A stretch of 64,000 nt of DNA from NCBI RefSeq assembly GCF_905171765.1, contig NC_053389.1, positions 212,914,624 to 212,978,623 on the forward strand. Reading direction: 5' to 3'. Source of the DNA: Bufo bufo. Lineage: Eukaryota > Chordata > Amphibia > Anura > Bufonidae. Shown here in pieces: positions 54,250-64,000 of the stretch. The stretch's first letter is position 1. The number at the start of each line of letters is the position of its first letter. The position numbers and the translations under genes were made by a program. Under the pieces are notes generated by a model, which saw only the letters and a list, made by a program, of their open reading frames with translations, did no database searches and was not told where the DNA came from.

Positions 54250-55640
54250 TTAATAGTAGAATAGAACGACAGTATGTACAGGGTGTATCTCACATGCCCT
54301 GAACCAGACTAGGCCTCAATTAAATTTGTTTGCCCAAAATAGCTGTATTTCAAATACCTGAATAGAAGCCCTGTATTTAAAGGGTGTATCTCACACGCCG
54401 TGACACACACTAGGCCGCAATTAAAGATTTATGCACAAAATGGCTGTATTTCAAATAACTGAATAGAACACCTGTATATAAAGAGTGTTTCTCAGATGCC
54501 CTGACCAACACTAGGCCACAATCAAAGATTTGTGCACAAAATGGCGGTATTTCAAATATCTGAATAGAACCCCTGTATTTAAAGGGTGTATCTCACAATG
54601 ACATCTGCAGCAAAGGCTGCCAACTAAAAAATTTTTGCCCAAACGGGTGTTAGTTTAATAGCTGAATATGACAGCAGTATATAACCCCGGAACTTGAAAC
54701 TTTTTGATGCTGCACAGCCTGAAAAATTGTGTATTTGGCCCCAAAAAGGGTGTTATTAGAAGAATATAAGCCCTGTATATACAGGGTATAGCTCACACGG
54801 CCTGATCCACACTAGGCCGCAATTAAAGATTTGTGCACAGAATGGCGGTATTTCAAATATCTGAATAGAACCCCTCTATTTAAAGGGTGTATCTCACAAT
54901 GACATCTGCAGCAAAGGCTGCCAAATATTATTTTTTTGCCCAAACGGGTGTTTGTTTAATAACTGAATATCACAGCAGTATATAACCCTGGAATTTCAAA
55001 CGTCTTGATGCTGCATGGGCGCAACAACTGTGTATTTTGCCCAAAAAAAGGTGTTTTATTAATAAAACAATATAACCCCTGTATATAAAGGGTGTATCTC
55101 ACAATGACATATGCAGCAAAGGCTGCCAAATAAACTTTTTTTGCCCTAACGAGTGTTTGTTTCATAACTGAATATGACAGCAGTATATAACCCGTGAATT
55201 TCACACGTGCTGATGCTGCAAGGGCTGTAAAATTGTGTATTTTGGCCAAAAAGTGTGTTTTTAAAACCCCAGAAAATGATGGCTGTATTTCTAGCTTAAA
55301 TTGCACACTGTCTAATCCAGATGTTGTATATTGCCAAAAAAGTGGGTTTTTTACTAACAGAATTTGAAAGCTGTATATAACGTTTGAATTTCACACGTCC
55401 AGATGCAGCTAGGGATGTAAAATAGTGTATTTTGCACAAAAAGGGTGTTCTAAAAAACCTAGAAAATTATGCCTGTATTTCTAGCTAAAATTGCACACTG
55501 ACTAATCCTGCAAATGCACCAGATGTTGTATATTGCCAAAAAAGGGTGATTTTTTACAACCAGATTATTAGTGCAGTTTTTCAAGCTTAGAATGTCACAA
55601 AAGCTCAGATGCAGTGCTGGTGCACTGAGCTTGCATAAAA
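54250..55640 (-). repeat. Subterminal tandem array of hAT copy D
   Basis: Repeated phrases are GGGTGTATCTCACAATGACA (54582, 54884, 55089), ATCTGCAGCAAAGGCTGCCA, CAAACGGGTGTTTGTTTAAT, CAGCAGTATATAACCC and GCGGTATTTCAAATATCTGA. The higher-order period is near 300 bp, built from shorter 100-120 bp units. The position between the hAT 5' end and the transposase start matches the 92-bp array of copy C, but the unit sequence differs. Confidence 0.65.
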
Positions 55641-56034
55641 ATTTTTTCCGGTCAATGGGCTCAGGGCAGGGTAAAAAGATTGTGCCCTGCACCCACACAA
55701 CTAATTGTATGTAGATTGCTGAGTTAGATTCTCTCCTATTCTCTCCCTGAAATCACCAGCCCAGCAGCATCCTCTCCCTACACTTGTAACAGCAGAGTGA
55801 CGTGCAGCGCTACGTGACTTAAGCTTATATAGAGCCTGGGTCACATGCTACACTGGCTAATCACAGCCATGCCATTAGTAGGCATAGCTGTGATGGCTTC
55901 TACTGTCAGACAGCTAAACGCTTGTTGATTGGCTGCTCTGCAGCCTTTCAAAAAGTGCAGAGAAATCCTAAAGTTTAGTACAAACCCGAACTTTACAGTT
56001 CGGGTTCGCTCAACCCTATTGGCCACCTTTCCGA

Positions 56035-56162
56035 CTTTGAACATGTTAGCTTCAAGAGCACATTCTGCCCGATATATCCCACCACTTGACAGGTTCCTGT
56101 GTCACAAGATAATAAATCACTTCACCTACAGTGGTTTTAATGTTCTGACTGATCAGTGTTTT
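56035..56162 (+). mobile_element. Tc1-like terminus remnant
   Basis: GATATATCCCACCACTTGAC, AGGTTCCTGTGTCACAAGAT and CACTTCACCTACAGTGGTTT, then TAATGTTCTGACTGATCAGTG. This resembles, from memory, the right end of a widespread fish and amphibian Tc1 element that ends in ...ATAATGTTATGGCTGATCGG. Only about 120 bp remain and no transposase follows. Confidence 0.4.
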
Positions 56163-56439
56163 CATATCTACGTGCATAGGCGCGCGCCTGTCACCTCCAT
56201 GTTCCCGGGTTCCCCCCTTCCCGCTGATTCCCCTTTAACGCTGTGAATACTAATCAGCGCTGATTAGTACTGGAGTATCGGGAAGCGGTGAAGGATCTGT
56301 ACTCACAGCTTCCTGGTCCTCGGCTGTCTGCTGTGCAGGGCTGTGCCCGCCACCTGACAGCAGGAGGAAGAAGATCACGGGAGGTGCCAGTGAGAAGCGG
56401 TGGCATCCAGGAGCAGGAGAGGTAAGTGTTTTATTTATT

Positions 56440-56837
56440 TTATCTGAGGCTGCTGGGGGCAATTGGGGCATAATGGCCAGGTTGCTGGGGGCTGAGAGGC
56501 ATAATATGGGGGGAGGCATAAATTGGGCTGAGAGGCACAATGGGGGGGCTGAGGCATAAATTGGGCTGAGAGGCATAATGGGGGGGCTGAGGCATAAATT
56601 GGGCTGAGAAGCATAATGGTGGGGCTGAGGTATAAATTAGGCTGAGAGGCATAATGGGGGGGCTGAGGCATAAATTGGGCTGACTTGGCAAGGCAATAGC
56701 ATAATGGGGGATGAGACTCCTAAGAGGCATAATGGGGGCTGAGAGGCATAAGGATTGATTATGGGGCTAATGAGAGGCATAAGGGCTGATTATGGGGGTG
56801 ATGAGAGGCATGGGCCTCTTATCTGAGGTCTGATTGG
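56440..56837. repeat. Minisatellite, left part
   Basis: Tandem GGCTGAGGCATAAATTGG and GCTGAGAGGCATAATGGGGG units (about 38 bp per pair) between about 56470 and 56700, then less regular GAGAGGCATAAGGGCTGATT units. The Pro-rich frames on the minus strand are readings of this repeat. It ends at GGTCTGATTGG, where a TIR element is inserted. Confidence 0.75.
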
Positions 56838-57355
56838 CAGTGCTCCAGACTAAAAAAAATACCTAGTAGCCATTGGCTCCTGAACTGAAAAATTTAGGAG
56901 CCAAATTAAATTTTTAGTCGCCAAATCGAAACCGAATCCAAATTTTGGTATCGTGACAACGCTACGCCGATCAGATCGGCGTAGGGTTGTTTCGATACCA
57001 AAATTTTGATTCGCTTTCGTTACTATAAAAAAGTATTGCGATACTCAATACAACACAAAAGAAAAAAAAAACACCAAAAAAAGCTGCGTGCATTTCGCAT
57101 TTTATGAAACGTTCGCCCCATAATAAAACAGTCCTATCCTATTTTTTGGGGTGACAAGGTGACTAAAAAAATGGCAAATCGCATGGTTTTTATTTATTTA
57201 TTTCTGTTACGGCGCTCACCGCATAGGAGATATTTTTTAATAATTTAATAGTTTGGACTTTTCGGACGCAGCGCTATGTAATATGTTTATTTATTTATTG
57301 TTTATATATTTTATATGTAAAATTGGGAAAGGGGGGATTTAAACTTAATATTTTA

Positions 57356-57904
57356 GGGTACTTTCACACTAGCGTTTTTCTTTTCTGGCATAGAGTTCCG
57401 TCACAGGGGCTCTATACCGGAAAAGAACTGATCAGGCATATTCCCATGCATTCTGAATGGAGAGTAATCCGTTCAGGATGCACCAGGATGTCTTCAGTTT
57501 AGTCTTTTTGACTGATCAGGCAAAAGAGAAAACCGTAGCATGCTACGGTTTTATCTCCGGCGAAAAAAACTGAAGACATGCCTGAATGCCGGATCCGGCA
57601 TTTTTCCCTATTAGAATGTATTAGGGCTAGATCCGGCATTCAAAATACCGGAATGCCGCATCCTTCCTTCCGGTCTGCGCATGCGCAGACCGGTAAAAAT
57701 GTGAAAAAAGATACAAGACTGATCCGTCTGTCCGCATGACAAGCGGAGAGACGGATACGTTCTCGCAATGCATTTGTGAGACGGATCCGCATCCGGATGC
57801 GTCTCACAAATGCTTTCAGTCACATCCAGATCGGCGGATCCGGCGGGCAGTTCAGACGACGGAACTGCTTGCCGGATCACACTGCCGCAAGTGTGAAAGT
57901 AGCC
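57356..57904. mobile_element. Palindromic MITE, PIF/Harbinger-like (TTA), nested
   Basis: The ends are GGGTACTTTCACACTAGCG and GCAAGTGTGAAAGTAGCC, with TTA at 57353-57355 and 57905-57907. Interior phrases (TGGCATAGAGTTCCGTC, CTGATCAGGCA, GAAGACATGCCTGAATGCCG) match the family of the MITE at 2638-3394, which has GGCATAGAGCCCCG and CTGAAGACATCCTGAT. No coding capacity. Confidence 0.7.
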
Positions 57905-57909
57905 TTAGT

Positions 57910-58200
57910 GTTTGTGTTTTTTTTTAATCCGGACCCATTCACTTCTATGGGGCTGTGCACATGAGCGGTGATTTTCACGCATCACTTGTACGTTGCGTGA
58001 AAATCGCAGCATGCTCTATGTTGTGCGTTTTTCACTCAACGCAGGCCCCATAGATGTTAATGGGGCTGCGTGAAAATTGCAAGCATCCGCAAACAAGTGC
58101 GGATGCGGTGCGATTTTCACGCATGGTTGCTAGGATGAAAGTCTATTCACTGTGTTATTTTCCCTTATAACATGGTTATAAGGGAAAATAATAGCTTTCT
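57910..58200. repeat. Fragment related to the MITE at 23576-24203
   Basis: Shares CCGGACCCATTCACTTC, GGGCTGTGCACATGAGCGGT, GATTTTCACGCATCACTTGT and ATAACATGGTTATAAGGGAA with 23640-23980, in the same or inverted order. The outer ends are missing. Confidence 0.55.
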
Positions 58201-58267
58201 TTAATACAGAATGCTTAGTAGGAGGTCAATTGAGGGTTAAAAAATAAAAAAATGAACTCACCTCCTT

Positions 58268-58485
58268 CAATTGATCGCGTAGCTGCCGGTCTCCTCTTCT
58301 TTCTTCAGGACCTGTCAAAGGACCTGTGGTGACATCACTGTGCTCATCACATGGTACATCACATGGTACATCACATGATCCATCACCATGGTAATGGACC
58401 ATGTGATGAGCTCAGTGACGTCACCACAGGTCCTTTGACAAGTCCTGAAGAAAGAACAGGAGACCGGCAGCTACGCGATCAATTG
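58268..58485. repeat. Long palindrome
   Basis: Arms from CAATTGATCGCGTAGCTGCC to CTCATCACATGGT and back again to GGCAGCTACGCGATCAATTG, about 95 bp each, with scattered mismatches. Between them is a short direct repeat, ATGGTACATCAC twice. Probably the core of another foldback MITE. Confidence 0.65.
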
Positions 58486-58539
58486 GAGGAGGTGAGTTAA
58501 TTTTTTATTTTATTTTTAACCCTCATTGGCACTGCACCA

Positions 58540-58860
58540 CCAATGTTTATTATACTGGGGTGTTGGGGGGGGGGGGCGCACTGCGCCACCAATGTTTATT
58601 ATACTGGGGTGTTGGGAGGGGCTGTGGCCACTGCGCCACCAATGAAGATAACTGACCTGTTAATACAAATACAGGAGGCGGGTGCCACAGCCCCTCCCCT
58701 CCTCCTCCTGTCTCTCTTCTTAATGGCGGCAGCGGCGGCAGCACAGGGGGAGGGAGAGACTCCTCCACTGCGCTGCTGAATAGAACATCGGCGGCGGGGC
58801 AGAGAACTATCAGCTCCTGTGCCCCGCCGCTGTATTCAGAGCTGCGGCGGCGGGTCTAGT
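58540..58860. other. Poly-G and GC-rich stretch, no gene
   Basis: Contains a duplicated CACTGCGCCACCAATGTTTATTATACTGGGG (two copies, 58525-58560 and 58579-58612), a run of G at 58565-58576 and a GGCGGCAGCGGCGGCAG tract. The open frames are low-complexity Ala/Pro readings with no domain. Confidence 0.5.
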
Positions 58861-58950
58861 CGCAATTGGCGACAAGACTAAAAAGTCTTGTCGCCATTTG
58901 TAAATTCTAAGTCGCATTCGCGACCATTTTGGTTGCCATCTGGAGCCCTG

Positions 58951-59100
58951 ATTGGAGGTCATTTACATTGGGGTCTGATTGGGGGTCTGATTTGAGGTCT
59001 TATTGGGGACTTATTAACATTGGGGATCTGATTGGGGCTGTCAACTGAGGCCTGAATAACATTGGGGGTCTGATTGGTGGTCTGACCTGAGGTGTAATGA
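58951..59100. repeat. Minisatellite, right part
   Basis: GGGGTCTGATTGGGGGTCTGA and relatives recur, continuing the GGTCTGATTGG end of the left part. The 2.1-kb TIR element lies between the two halves. Confidence 0.6.
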
Positions 59101-59529
59101 AAAATATTTTTTTTCTTATTGTCCCCTTCTAAAACCTAGGTGCGTCTTATAGGTCTACTTCCTGAACTGCATAGCGGTGCCCACTTCCATCCCTGAGGCC
59201 AGATGCCCAGAGCACTGATTCTGAGCCTGCTGGAGTCTTCAGAACTGTAAATATTTACAGCAATTCACTGTAAGCTATATTATATATATTACTTGTTTTA
59301 TGTGAGTAAGGGTGCTGGGTGGTTGGAGAAGGGGGAGGGGGGAGAAGGGGGAGGGAAGGGTGGATGTAGGGGTACAATACTATCTGCACAATGTAAAAAA
59401 GAAAAAAAGTAAGCACCACATTATTTTCTGTCCGCCGCCACAAAACAATCTGGAAGTGCCCCTCCCGAGGTATAAATTATACAGGGGGTAATATAACTAG
59501 GGGTATCAGGGTACATTGTTATACATGAT
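59101..59529. other. No gene seen
   Basis: Includes CTAAAACCTAGGTGCGTCTTATAGG (59132), a purine-rich GGGGGAGGGGGGAGAAGGGGGAGG run (59331-59355) and AT-rich DNA. The minus-strand Pro-rich frame at 59255-59443 is a reading of the purine run. Confidence 0.4.
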
Positions 59530-60096
59530 ATGAAAACAAATAAAGTTCCAGCACTCACGATTTCTTGGTAGCTAAAAATCTTCGTCTTTATTCAGGCAGT
59601 AGAAAAAAGTGTACAGGACATCCACCCACTAGTGCAGCAACATTGACGCGTTTCAAACAGAGTTCTTAATCTTAACTGTGAACAGTGTCTATTCTAATGA
59701 TTAAATACTGGTCTGGGCGCACCTGATTCCACTCCCACCTGGAGGGCGGGGGAATGGAAAGGAAGAAAAAAAAAAGGTGGAACTCTCTGCTCCCTAGATG
59801 AGGCACTGTTCACATTGTTCTACAATGCGGATGCACTTGGCATCCATATGAAGTCACTGATCTTAAATATATAACTTGAAAATTTCCATAAACAAAACAG
59901 TGAACATACATATAAAATATCATATGCTAAAATAAAATAAAATACACAGTATACATACAAATATTAATATAAATTGTCATGTATAGGTATTTTTAATCGC
60001 ATATGCTAATTTCAACATAAATAAATAGGTAAATAAATCCTATATCTCCATTGCCATTCGAAAGGAAAAAGGCAGGAGTGAATAAGAAAGATTGAG
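59530..60096 (-). repeat. Penelope 3' region / terminus
   Basis: Non-coding. On the minus strand it has TTTGAAACGCGTCAATG, then CTTTTTTCTACTGCCTGAAT and CTTTATTTGTTTTCATATCA near the end. I see no CTGATGA box upstream of the GAAA, so only part of a hammerhead-like core is visible. A G-rich GGCGGGGGAATGGAAAGG lies near 59745. Confidence 0.45.
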
Positions 60097-62572
60097 TCAG
60101 TAAAAATGCATGAGTTCATTTTTCATATTGAGACCATTAGGATATCTGTTATCCAACTTAAAGATCCAAAAGGCCTCTCTCAATCTCACCAAACGCTTTA
60201 AATCTCCTCCCCTTTTCGGTAGTCTCACTTGTTCGATTGCGAAAGCCTTGAAATTTCGCACTTGCCGTTCATGTTTGCAAATAAAGTGCTTAGCCGCATT
60301 GGATGTATTCACACTGTCCGGATTATTTATGTAGTTGAGATGCTCCAAAATTCGAACTTTGAATTTTCTAGTGGTGCATCCCACATACATCATATCGCAG
60401 GCTACACATTTGATGACATATATTACCTCTGTTGAGTTGCAATTAATATATGATTTTATCAGGTATATGTGGGAATTATTCGCATCATGAAAGCTTTTCG
60501 TATTCACTACATATGTACAAGTGCGGCAGCTTGAGCTTCCGCACCTGGTAAAACCTTTGTAAGTGAGCCAAGAATCCTCTTTTTGTTTATCCCGTTGCAT
60601 GTACATGGAGGGGGATATGTCATTCCCTATAGTTCTAGGTCTTCTAGAGACAATTCTACAACCTTGCCCCAGCATACAGCGCAGTACATCATCATCATAG
60701 AGAATGGGCAAATATTTTTAAATTGTTTGCTGAATTATTTCGAACTGCTTGCTGTATGTTAAGACAAGTGTAGGTATACTCTCCTTAATATCACCTTTCT
60801 CGATCGTTGAGGTTGTAGGATTAAAATTCCTCATAAAATCGTGACATACTGTACTCTTTTGTTGATAATTTCTTCTCTTTTTACTTTCATTCTTATTTCC
60901 AGAGGGAGAAGGAGTAAGAGTTGGAAAAAGTAATTCCTCTCTACTTTTATTCCTAGTTATAGCTAAACCTCTAGATATAATCCATTTTGGGTAGGCTCTC
61001 TGTGCTAACCTCCTTTCGATAATCTGAACTTCCCTTTCAAAAGCCGCAGAGGTACTGCAGTTTCTGTAGGCACGTGTAAATTCTCCCACAGGGATTGATT
61101 TAATCATGTGGGCAGGGTGATGACTATCCGCACGCAATATTGTATTTCCTGTCACTTCTTTATGAAATGTTTTAGTTTGTATGATCTGATCGGGTATTCC
61201 CGAGAGCGCAAGGTCCAGGAAATTAACATATTCGGAGTGCTCAGTATACGTGAATTTTAGATTATAGGGATTGTTTTCGAGGTATTGCATAAAGTGTTGT
61301 ATGGCAGGCACATCGCCGCTCCAAATCAGGAGCATGTCGTCGATGTACCTGCCATACCAGACTATAAACTTTGAAAACTGATTTTTGGTATTATGAACAT
61401 ATGTTTCCTCCCAGTAGGACATAGTCAAGTTAGCAAAGATGGTGAATATTTCGCACCCATTGACACACCTGAGATTTGTACATAGTATGTAGAATTGAAC
61501 GTGAAGTAATTGTGGGACATCAGGAATTGAGTGACAGCCAAAATATAATCGATGAAATCATTGGAAAAAACACTATATTTATAAAGATGGAATTCGAGTG
61601 CAAGCATCGCCACGTGATGTGGTATCGAAGGGTATAACGATATTACATCTATCGTCAGCCATCTGAAATTCTCAGCCCAGGTCATATCATAAAAGGATTT
61701 TAAAATCGATTAGGTATCTTTAACATAGCCTGGGATTCTTTTGACAAGAGGCTGCAGACTACAATCTAGCCAATTAGCCAGGCTCTCTGTCAAAGATCCA
61801 ATCCCACTGACTATGGGACGTAGAGGAGGGGGAAATTGACCCTTATGAACTTTTGGAAGGGCGTGCATTATGGGCGTGACTGTGGTCTCCACATTTAAAT
61901 AGTTGAATTGCTTTTGGTTGATATGACCATGTTCAAGGCCCACTCTCAAAATCTCAAGGAATTCCACCCTGTACCGTGGCGTGGGATCTGTATCCAACCT
62001 ACGGTACACGTGGAATCCGAGAGAAGTTTGTTCATTTGTTGGCAATACATGTCACCATCTAGGACGAAAACGGACCCTCCCTTGTCGGCCATTTTGGTAA
62101 TAATACGATTATTATCGGATAATTCCTTGAGTGCTTTTTTGTGGCTGGTCGACAAGTTATTGTGTCCGCTCACGTCCTGGCTGCGACTATGTATCTCCTT
62201 CAATTCCCTCTCCATAATATCCTGAAAAATGTCCATATTGGTTGTTCTGGACATAATTGGATAAAACCCAGGATTGCAGGTTTTGAACTTCTGAACATTG
62301 ATATCTGTATTATGGTCAGACGATTCCCTATGGAGATCGCTGAGACATGCAAGGGATAGTTGTTCTTGGAATGACAGGTAACAATACTCATTTTCAATAC
62401 CTCCCCTTTGGCATGTCTGAGCGATATTTTGTACGGGTTCATCCGCACCAATATCATTGAAATGTCTAGCAACTGTCAATTGTCTTATGAACTTATTTAT
62501 ATCTAGCAAGGTTGAAAACAAATCAAAATTAACAGAAGGTACAAAATTTAAACCTAGCTTGAGGACTTCCAT
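60097..62572 (-). pseudogene. Penelope-like reverse transcriptase and GIY-YIG endonuclease, frameshifted
   Basis: Frames in order: 62572-61946 ends with IITKMADKGGSVFVLDGDMY; 62045-61710 has IMHALPKVHKGQFPPPLRPI and VSGIGSLTESLANWL; 61685-61425 has LTIDVISLYPSIPHHVA with the first catalytic Asp and SGVSMGAKYSPSLLT; 61428-60718 has VWYGRYIDDMLLIWSGDV with an intact YIDD; 60711-60097 has the CRTC pair, EVIYVIKCVAC, MMYVGCTTRKFKVRILEHLN and LREAFWIFKLDNRYPNGLN. The reverse transcriptase copies the RNA and the nuclease nicks the target. Both catalytic centres read as complete; the damage is frameshifts and stops between blocks. Confidence 0.9.
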
Positions 62573-63231
62573 TTGTTCAGTCGTAAGGACTGTAGCAGAC
62601 AGATTAATTACATCTAATTGTGCACAGTCGACTATCTTTTCTGTTGTCGTGAAGACCTGGTTTGCGGAATTCTTATGTTTTCGTCCGCACGGCGCATTCG
62701 TTTTTTGATGAAGATATTATCGAATTGTCCTCTTTTCTATTCTCCATGTTTAGATTTTTAATGGTGCCTTTATTTCTCTTGTAATACGATAATTTGGGTC
62801 TTGCTCCATACTCTATAGGTTGTTGAAGACTCTGTAATGAATCTTGTGAGCCATCAGAAGTTTCGACAGTGTCTAATTCAGAGGAAAAGCTCACTCTTGG
62901 GGATTTATTCGATGGCTTTGATCTGTTATTCCGTCTGCCTTTGTTTGTTTTATTTTTATTTTTGAGAATAAATCTGGGGGTGGAGTATATGTTTTCTCTC
63001 CTGCCCCATTCATATACTTGATCATGCTTGTAATCATAAATCTCTCTGGAATTTTTTGTGCTTAATATCTGTAATATATTCTTCCATTTGATTTATAGTG
63101 TTCAACATTTCTGATTCCAGACTTTCGAAGTCACTAGTCGATTCAAAGGGTTTGAGAGAGGATTTAGAGACTTCAATTTCATCTTGTATCTGTAGCAGTT
63201 TTTCACTCTCACATTTTACTATAAGTGACAT
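62573..63231 (-). pseudogene. Penelope-like N-terminal region, broken
   Basis: ATG at 63231 gives MSLIVKCESEKLLQIQDEIE, then NTINQMEEYITDIKHKKFQR, a charged and probably helical stretch. After a shift, 62894-62673 reads MSFSSELDTVETSDGSQDSL and YGARPKLSYYKRNKGTIKNL. N-terminal regions of Penelope proteins are not well conserved. The assignment rests on position and strand. Confidence 0.5.
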
Positions 63232-63384
63232 GAGTTGTAGCGAGCAGTCCGAAAGTAACTGATTCCATTGTATTATAAAATCGGCCGAATATACTGTTGT
63301 AGGATTTTTTTTTTTATCCTAAGGCCTCTTGGTTACATTGTTATACAGGGGTTATATAACTTTTATTTTTGTTTATATTGATAA

Positions 63385-63500
63385 TTATATGAGTGCAGGT
63401 CTGTATGTATGTATGTATGTATGCAGAGTGTATTTGTGTATATATATGTGTGTATGTGTATATCATATATTTATACATACATACGCACGCGCGCGGCGTG
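63385..63500. repeat. Microsatellite cluster
   Basis: (GTAT)n at 63402-63423, then TGTGTATATATATGTGTGTATGTGTATA and (CATA)n into ACGCACGCGCGCG at 63481-63493. The alternating purine-pyrimidine run could adopt Z-DNA. The frames across it are artefacts. Confidence 0.7.
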
Positions 63501-63589
63501 TGTGTTTGTGCTTTAGGGTGCACACCCTAATGCAATAGGCTGCGCACGCCTATGTCTATGTGGCATTATAAGTAGCACTAGAACATTCT

Positions 63590-63755
63590 GGGACATTTAT
63601 CAAAACCAGTGCAAGGGTAAAATGGGCCTGTTACTCATAGTTTTACTAATCAGGTCAATTTCCAAATTCCCTCTGAGAAATTAGAGCTTAAGTCTAGTTG
63701 GCTGCAATGAGAAATGGCACCATTTTACCTTGCTCTAGTTTTGATAAATACCCCC
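63590..63755. mobile_element. Short palindromic MITE
   Basis: The left end GGGACATTTATCAAAACCAG then GCAAGGGTAAAATGG is matched inverted by CCATTTTACCTTGCTC then TAGTTTTGATAAATACCC at the right. About 165 bp, no coding capacity. The poly-C run at 63751-63762 blurs the right flank, so no target duplication can be given. Confidence 0.6.
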
Positions 63756-64000
63756 CCCCCCTCCCGAGTTAATTGTCAATGTCCAATGACTAATGTGAAT
63801 GAGTACGTGTTATAATTGAGCACTGCAGCATATAAAAGTGCTATATAAATAATATAGAATTAATGCATAATGGAACGCATAACAATGCAGCTGAATATGC
63901 GTATAGAAGAGGGAAAATGAAGACCTCTAAATGTAATTTTCATGTTAGTCTTTGGAATGTTTAATCATGGCTATGGAGAATGCATTAAATATTGGTCTGT

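Larger units (their letters stand above)
52883..56015 (-). mobile_element. hAT element, family 1 (copy D), C-terminal half missing
   Basis: The minus strand starts near 56012 with the same end as copy C (CCCGAACTTTACAGTTCGGG). A long tandem array follows (54250-55640), then the first third of a transposase (about 54209 down to 52883), where it breaks off. No RNase-H core or dimerisation domain is found to the left. A 382-bp palindromic insert sits at 53583-53964. Confidence 0.7.
56838..58950. mobile_element. 2.1-kb TIR element inserted in the minisatellite
   Basis: Starts CAGTGCTCCAGA and ends TCTGGAGCCCTG, with ATTGG at 56833-56837 and 58951-58955. The sequences just inside both ends (CTAGTAGCCATTGGCTCC and GCGACCATTTTGGTTGCCAT) are partly inverted. 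The interior holds a palindrome at 56955-57010 (ACGCTACGCCGATC / GATCGGCGTAG), a MITE (57356-57904), a MITE-like stretch (57910-58200) and a palindrome (58268-58485). No transposase. The superfamily is unclear; a 5-bp duplication is unusual for hAT. Confidence 0.5.
59530..63310 (-). mobile_element. Penelope-like retroelement, most complete copy
   Basis: About 3.8 kb on the minus strand: N-terminal frames from 63231, reverse transcriptase (62572-60718), GIY-YIG nuclease (60711-60097) and a 3' region down to about 59530 that contains ACGCGTTTC (59646-59654) and AATAAAG. All domains are present in order. The frame is broken in about five places. No target duplication was found. Confidence 0.85.

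Noticed and set aside
56250..56730. Three Pro/Ala/Leu-rich repetitive frames on the minus strand
   Set aside because: They are readings of the GGCATAATGGGG minisatellite in three frames; the repetition is in the DNA, not selected protein.
1..64000. Search for tRNA genes, host exons and conserved non-transposon proteins
   Set aside because: None was found by eye. All recognisable protein similarity is to transposases, reverse transcriptases, integrase, Gag or GIY-YIG nuclease. Short host exons could still be missed without a search.

Overview
The window looks like transposon-dense intergenic DNA from a vertebrate, most probably an anuran amphibian. The grounds are the combination of Penelope-like retroelements with GIY-YIG endonuclease, a Ty3/Gypsy chromovirus, Tx1/L1-type and CR1/Rex1-type LINEs, several Tc1 families, large Ac-like hAT elements and many TTA-flanked palindromic MITEs. 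The species call rests on style and remembered families, not on a search. I found no host protein gene, tRNA, CRISPR array or bacterial operon. The only protein frame that looks undamaged is a Tc1 transposase on the minus strand at 51236-52252.

Layout. 1-5434: end of an LTR on the window edge, hAT and Penelope scraps, a 757-bp TTA-flanked MITE (2638-3394), then little of note. 5440-11076: solo LTR (5440-6566), hAT MITE (6641-7193), an internally deleted Tc1 element (7535-8469), a 2.1-kb foldback element (8750-10827) holding a 591-bp insert with a 16-bp target duplication, and a palindromic repeat. 11269-17645: a Penelope-like element whose 3' end is also present inverted at its 5' side, split by a 4.8-kb hAT element on the minus strand. 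17936-22770 and 25945-32200: two copies, on opposite strands, of a second hAT family, each with tandem arrays at both ends. The first holds a solo LTR, the second a 1.7-kb palindrome made of an LTR and an inverted partial LTR. Four MITE-like repeats lie around and between them.

32240-34095 carries two decayed 18S rRNA-derived segments, a duplicated repeat and a hAT MITE. 34100-36422 is a Penelope element on the plus strand. 36423-42944 is a Gypsy chromovirus with a CR1/Rex1-like LINE in its pol. 42945-43750 is the 5' part of a minus-strand Penelope element with a hammerhead-like motif. 43825-46350 holds two Tc1 elements. 46726-52603 is a 5'-truncated L1/Tx1 LINE interrupted by three later insertions, one of them the intact Tc1. 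52883-56015 is a fourth hAT element with a palindromic insert. 56440-59100 is a minisatellite split by a 2.1-kb TIR element. 59530-63310 is the longest Penelope copy (minus strand), followed by microsatellite and a MITE.

Nothing here works as a pathway. What ties the parts together is nesting: target-site duplications let the order of insertion be read directly. Unusual structures concentrate in (a) palindromic or inverted insertions bounded by perfect or near-perfect target duplications, (b) repeated GAAACGCGT hammerhead-like motifs in Penelope termini, and (c) an 18S-derived repeat.
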